NCBI GenBank assembly: GCA_004802705.1
Contig: SGPL01000560.1
Span: forward strand, 1-11,211
DNA: 11,211 nt
Reading direction: 5' to 3'
Source of the DNA: Bondarzewia mesenterica
Lineage: Eukaryota; Basidiomycota; Agaricomycetes; Russulales; Bondarzewiaceae
Under the pieces are notes generated by a model. That model was not told where the DNA came from. It saw only the letters and a program-made list of their open reading frames with translations, and made no database searches. The position numbers were made by a program, and so were the translations under genes. Positions 8,565-11,211 of the stretch are shown piece after piece (positions within the stretch are counted from its first letter, which is position 1; every line of letters starts with the position of its first letter).

Positions 8565-11051
8565 TCAAGGCTTGTCCGCATCTCCCCCGGGTAAGAACGA
8601 CACCAGTGCATACCTAGAATTCGAGGGAGATCAGCAAACCTGCCGCATTAACCTCCGACTGCAGGGCACGAATCGAGCTGCAAAAGATATCCATCCCTAC
8701 GCTACGATCTCCCCCCTACAGCAAAGGAATAGAATGTGAAAGAGCACTTACCGTCCGCTGACCCGCCACTTCTCCCCGCGCCGATCGAGCTCGTCCGCAA
8801 CCTCCTGCGGAATGCCCACCGCGACGTCCGCCTTATTTGTGCGTAGGCTGAGCAACGGGAACGAAAAAGCCAGCGGCCCTAAGATTGTAAATCGCAGCAA
8901 GAGTATGATCAGTAAGTCGGGCTTCTCTGGAGTGTTGAGCTATGGACTTGCCTACGGCGGTAGCAAACGGGGTCGAGACTGGCCACTTGACGTCACCAGT
9001 GAGCCTGTATACGGTTAACATCGGTTTGGAAAATCNGAGTACACAAGGTGGTAACACATACTTCCGATAACTATCCNTGGATGCGAAGAAGTTNAANATA
9101 ACNCGTATCCAGTGGTNTNAAGCACTTACTTGAGATCGCCCTGCACAAATACCCGCGATAAACCGCATCCATCAGCNGCTCTCAAAGGCATTTGAAANAA
9201 ACCNACCTTGAACACGACCAACCCGCTCTCCTTCAGCCCCTCCCAGAGCGCGGGCGCNTGCGCNTTCATATCCCAATACGGCCACGGACTCGTCCAAAAA
9301 TCTGCTGCACCNCTGCTCGNGCCAAGCGNTGTATCNNANGGCACGGANAAGGNGAACACNCCCGAATCNATGTACGATTGCCAGCGTGAGACCAGAGCGT
9401 GGAGNTGNGCCTGCGANGGGGATGGCGTGGTGGATGGGGAGGGNAAGAAGGTCTTAGAGACGAGCGANGTGAGGGTGGAGGCGAAGTCGGGCGGTGTGAC
9501 NTCGGAGACAAACCACGGAATGAGTTTCGNACTGTTGAACNAAATGAGTTCGGAACATGAGTGAAAAGAGGGAAAANAAAAGGAGTAGTTTCANAACGTA
9601 CTGGAATATTACACGCGAAACGTAGGGCGTGTACGTCACGAGGAAATCGGCAAAAACAAAGTCGGTGAAGAGCTAANATAGATTTGGGCGCTTGGGAANT
9701 TAAGAATNAAAGTTCGAATGNNATNANCATACCTCNAATCCAGCTGCATTCGAGTGTAGNTGAAGNGNNGNNGAGGAGGTCAGTCAGATATNTTTAATNC
9801 GACNCACCGTTATCGAGAACAAAATCCACTCGNGCGTCTTTAANGGTNTTGANATGTTCCCAAACNGCGTCTTGGTCATCTTTGAGAATNAACTCCTTTC
9901 TCGCCTGCTGTGCATCCCTTCCAACNGATTGGAGGTGTTGAATATCTTCATGGGACATGTGTGTGAGCAAGGAGAGATCCTATGTGCGAAGTGTGAAATC
10001 AGTTCGTCAAAAATNNNNATTNGNNNGACGCACGGTAGCGTTTCCCCTGAAATAAGCATANGGTCANNANNCGCATCTTCANNTGAGAATTGAANAGAGC
10101 NTACCATAAACACATTTGTATCATCTCCNTGAAGATGACCGCGAGCTTATCGGGNTCAGACTGGAGTGTCAATTTCTCCTCCTCCAGCTCGTCCATTGTC
10201 GTNGCAAGTTCTGCAATATTANATGACATGGGTTCAACGTTGTAGATCAANGTCATGGAGAGAGCTCACGATAGATCGCNATTCCGCTGGCTTGAAAGGT
10301 CGCTTGTTTCTGAGTGTGGAAGGGGTCAAANTNCNGCCAGTNTTTTGTCTGGGAAAGATACGAGCGGAGAAGACGATANCTACACANATCGNCNNATGAT
10401 TTTTTGTCAGACANTATGAAGGNNGAACCTACTCACAAATAGCACCTTTGAANNAGTCGGGAACGGTNANGAAAGATTGATTCANCACNCAGTANNCATN
10501 AAATTTNCTCTNACTCACTCTGCATATAGCCACGGTGCTGTGAACCATGTATTTTTTCCGTCGTTNNCAAGACGCTCCAATTCGGCGTTNTATGTGTCTA
10601 CCATGGGTTCANCATCNTCTGGAATGGGACTTCGTTGTCAACCATGTCAGAACAGAACAGCATGGTGACAAGAATACAAACTCAACACGTACTCTAGTGC
10701 NTGATCTCTACCCATCTGATACTTCAGCCGACTGATTTTCTCGATGAGACCCTTCCCCTCCNCGATCTTCTCTTCATCGCTTGCATTCGATCCTTCGGCT
10801 GAGGCATCATAATTGACGCGATATATNGTGTCGATGATTCCGGTCAGGATGACGGGCCAGCGTTTGACCACAGTCTCATAGCTGCGATATGGGAAGTCAA
10901 TGCGANACCGACGTTAAGCAGTTCGACTCGGGTACTGACGAAAAGCTGTAAATGGAAGCCTATGCGATAAGCCTGGGTGTANTTAATCGATTTGAGGTGC
11001 TTACCCGGCCTTGTCTGTGGGATCGTATGAAGGATAAGGCGCCTCGAACAT
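8565..11051 (-). CDS. ARMT1/DUF89 subfamily III metal-dependent phosphatase, 17 exons
   Basis: The complete gene is read on the minus strand; exons: 11051-11005, 10945-10940, 10881-10693, 10629-10519, 10445-10437, 10379-10270, 10210-10105, 10046-10034, 9979-9808, 9743-9733, 9672-9602, 9531-9207, 9140-9130, 9070-9062, 9004-8952, 8878-8752, 8613-8565. They sum to 1419 nt (472 residues), close to yeast YMR027W and human ARMT1. Motifs in order: YETVVKRWPVILTGIID; NTWFTAPWLYAECY(L/F)YRLLRS; DFVLDNAGFELFTDFVFADF with the metal-ligand pair at about D253/N254; IPWFVSDVTP with the third ligand at about D292; FWTSPWPYWDM; FKGDLNYRKLTGDVKWP; LRTNKADVAVG; RYALVSFLPGG and a stop. The family removes phosphate from sugar phosphates and related damaged metabolites in the cytosol; a carboxyl-methyltransferase activity was also claimed for human ARMT1. 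Six exons are 13 nt or shorter. The intron at 8879-8951 is GC-AG. An in-frame upstream ATG at 11111 would add 20 residues; 11051 was preferred because family members begin shortly before the PYPSYDP-like segment. Confidence 0.93.
8879..8951 (-). other. GC-AG intron in the ARMT1/DUF89 gene
   Basis: The donor reads G|GCAAGT and the acceptor CTTAG|GG. Only this junction joins STPFATAV to G-PLAFSFPLLSLRTNK in the right frame. The GT alternative three bases upstream (GTAGGC) and the one at GTCCAT both lose the downstream frame. GC donors usually keep an otherwise perfect consensus, as here. Confidence 0.8.
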
Positions 11052-11207
11052 CTCGCTNCTGCGGAGGATGATGTTGGTCAGTGGAGGCAAGTGGTCAAGT
11101 CCGGGCCGCATGAGCAGCGTTCCCGGAGCGCGGATCAAGTTCGAAGCTCCGACGTTCAATGGTCAATTTACCGAAATCGTCCTCAGTTCAGCGGCCCAGT
11201 GAANNNN
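9037..11207. other. block of scattered N positions (right block)
   Basis: Ns are scattered from 9037 to the right edge and absent from 5710-9036, so the last three exons of the ARMT1/DUF89 gene have none. By hand count, introns 1-14 of the gene carry about 68 N in 857 bases and exons 1-14 about 44 in 1190. No GT or AG splice dinucleotide is an N. Confidence 0.9.
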
Positions 11208-11211
11208 TNAG

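Noticed and set aside
9784..10113. Independent small genes in the right third suggested by open frames
   Set aside because: These are exons of the ARMT1/DUF89 gene read through introns; the spliced model accounts for all of them.

Overview
The window reads as nuclear DNA of a filamentous basidiomycete, most likely an agaricomycete. Genes are cut by many 50-75 bp GT-AG introns with fungal-type donors (GTGAGT, GTACGT, GTAAGT), tiny exons occur, and one gene is a Goodbye/NACHT/ankyrin NLR-type protein of the kind expanded in mushrooms. Product names come from motifs recognised by eye; no database search was run.

Layout. (1) 1-530, minus: N-terminal exons of a Prp43/DHX15-like DEAH-box RNA helicase, continuing beyond the left edge. 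(2) 973-1357, plus: one exon-sized piece of a FluG-type amidohydrolase with a frameshift and no recognisable continuation, probably a relic. (3) 1358-2801: no assignable gene; it holds the left copy of a 65 bp inverted repeat. (4) 2802-5919, minus: an NLR-type gene of six exons and about 946 codons, with two single-base frame breaks beside N positions. (5) 5920-8564: about 2.6 kb with no convincing gene; it holds the right copy of the inverted repeat. (6) 8565-11051, minus: a complete gene for an ARMT1/DUF89 (subfamily III) metal-dependent phosphatase. I could reconstruct it in frame from start to stop as 17 exons giving 472 residues, although open-reading-frame calling shows only fragments.

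The most striking result is the architecture of gene (6): six of its 17 exons are 6-13 nt long (6, 9, 13, 11, 11 and 9 nt). Each has canonical splice sites, and together they restore conserved family motifs such as AECY, the catalytic DNAGFE segment and GDLNYRK. It also has a GC-AG intron. In the NLR gene the Walker A loop is split over three exons, its core lying on a 25-nt exon.

Scattered N characters fall in two blocks (about 3734-5700 and 9037-11207). In the ARMT1 gene they are about twice as dense in introns as in exons and never hit a splice dinucleotide. This looks more like masked variation between haplotypes or copies than random base-call failure.

The genes do not form an obvious pathway: housekeeping genes (helicase, ARMT1) surround a fast-evolving NLR locus and degenerate sequence. 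I see no evidence for a wholly new system.
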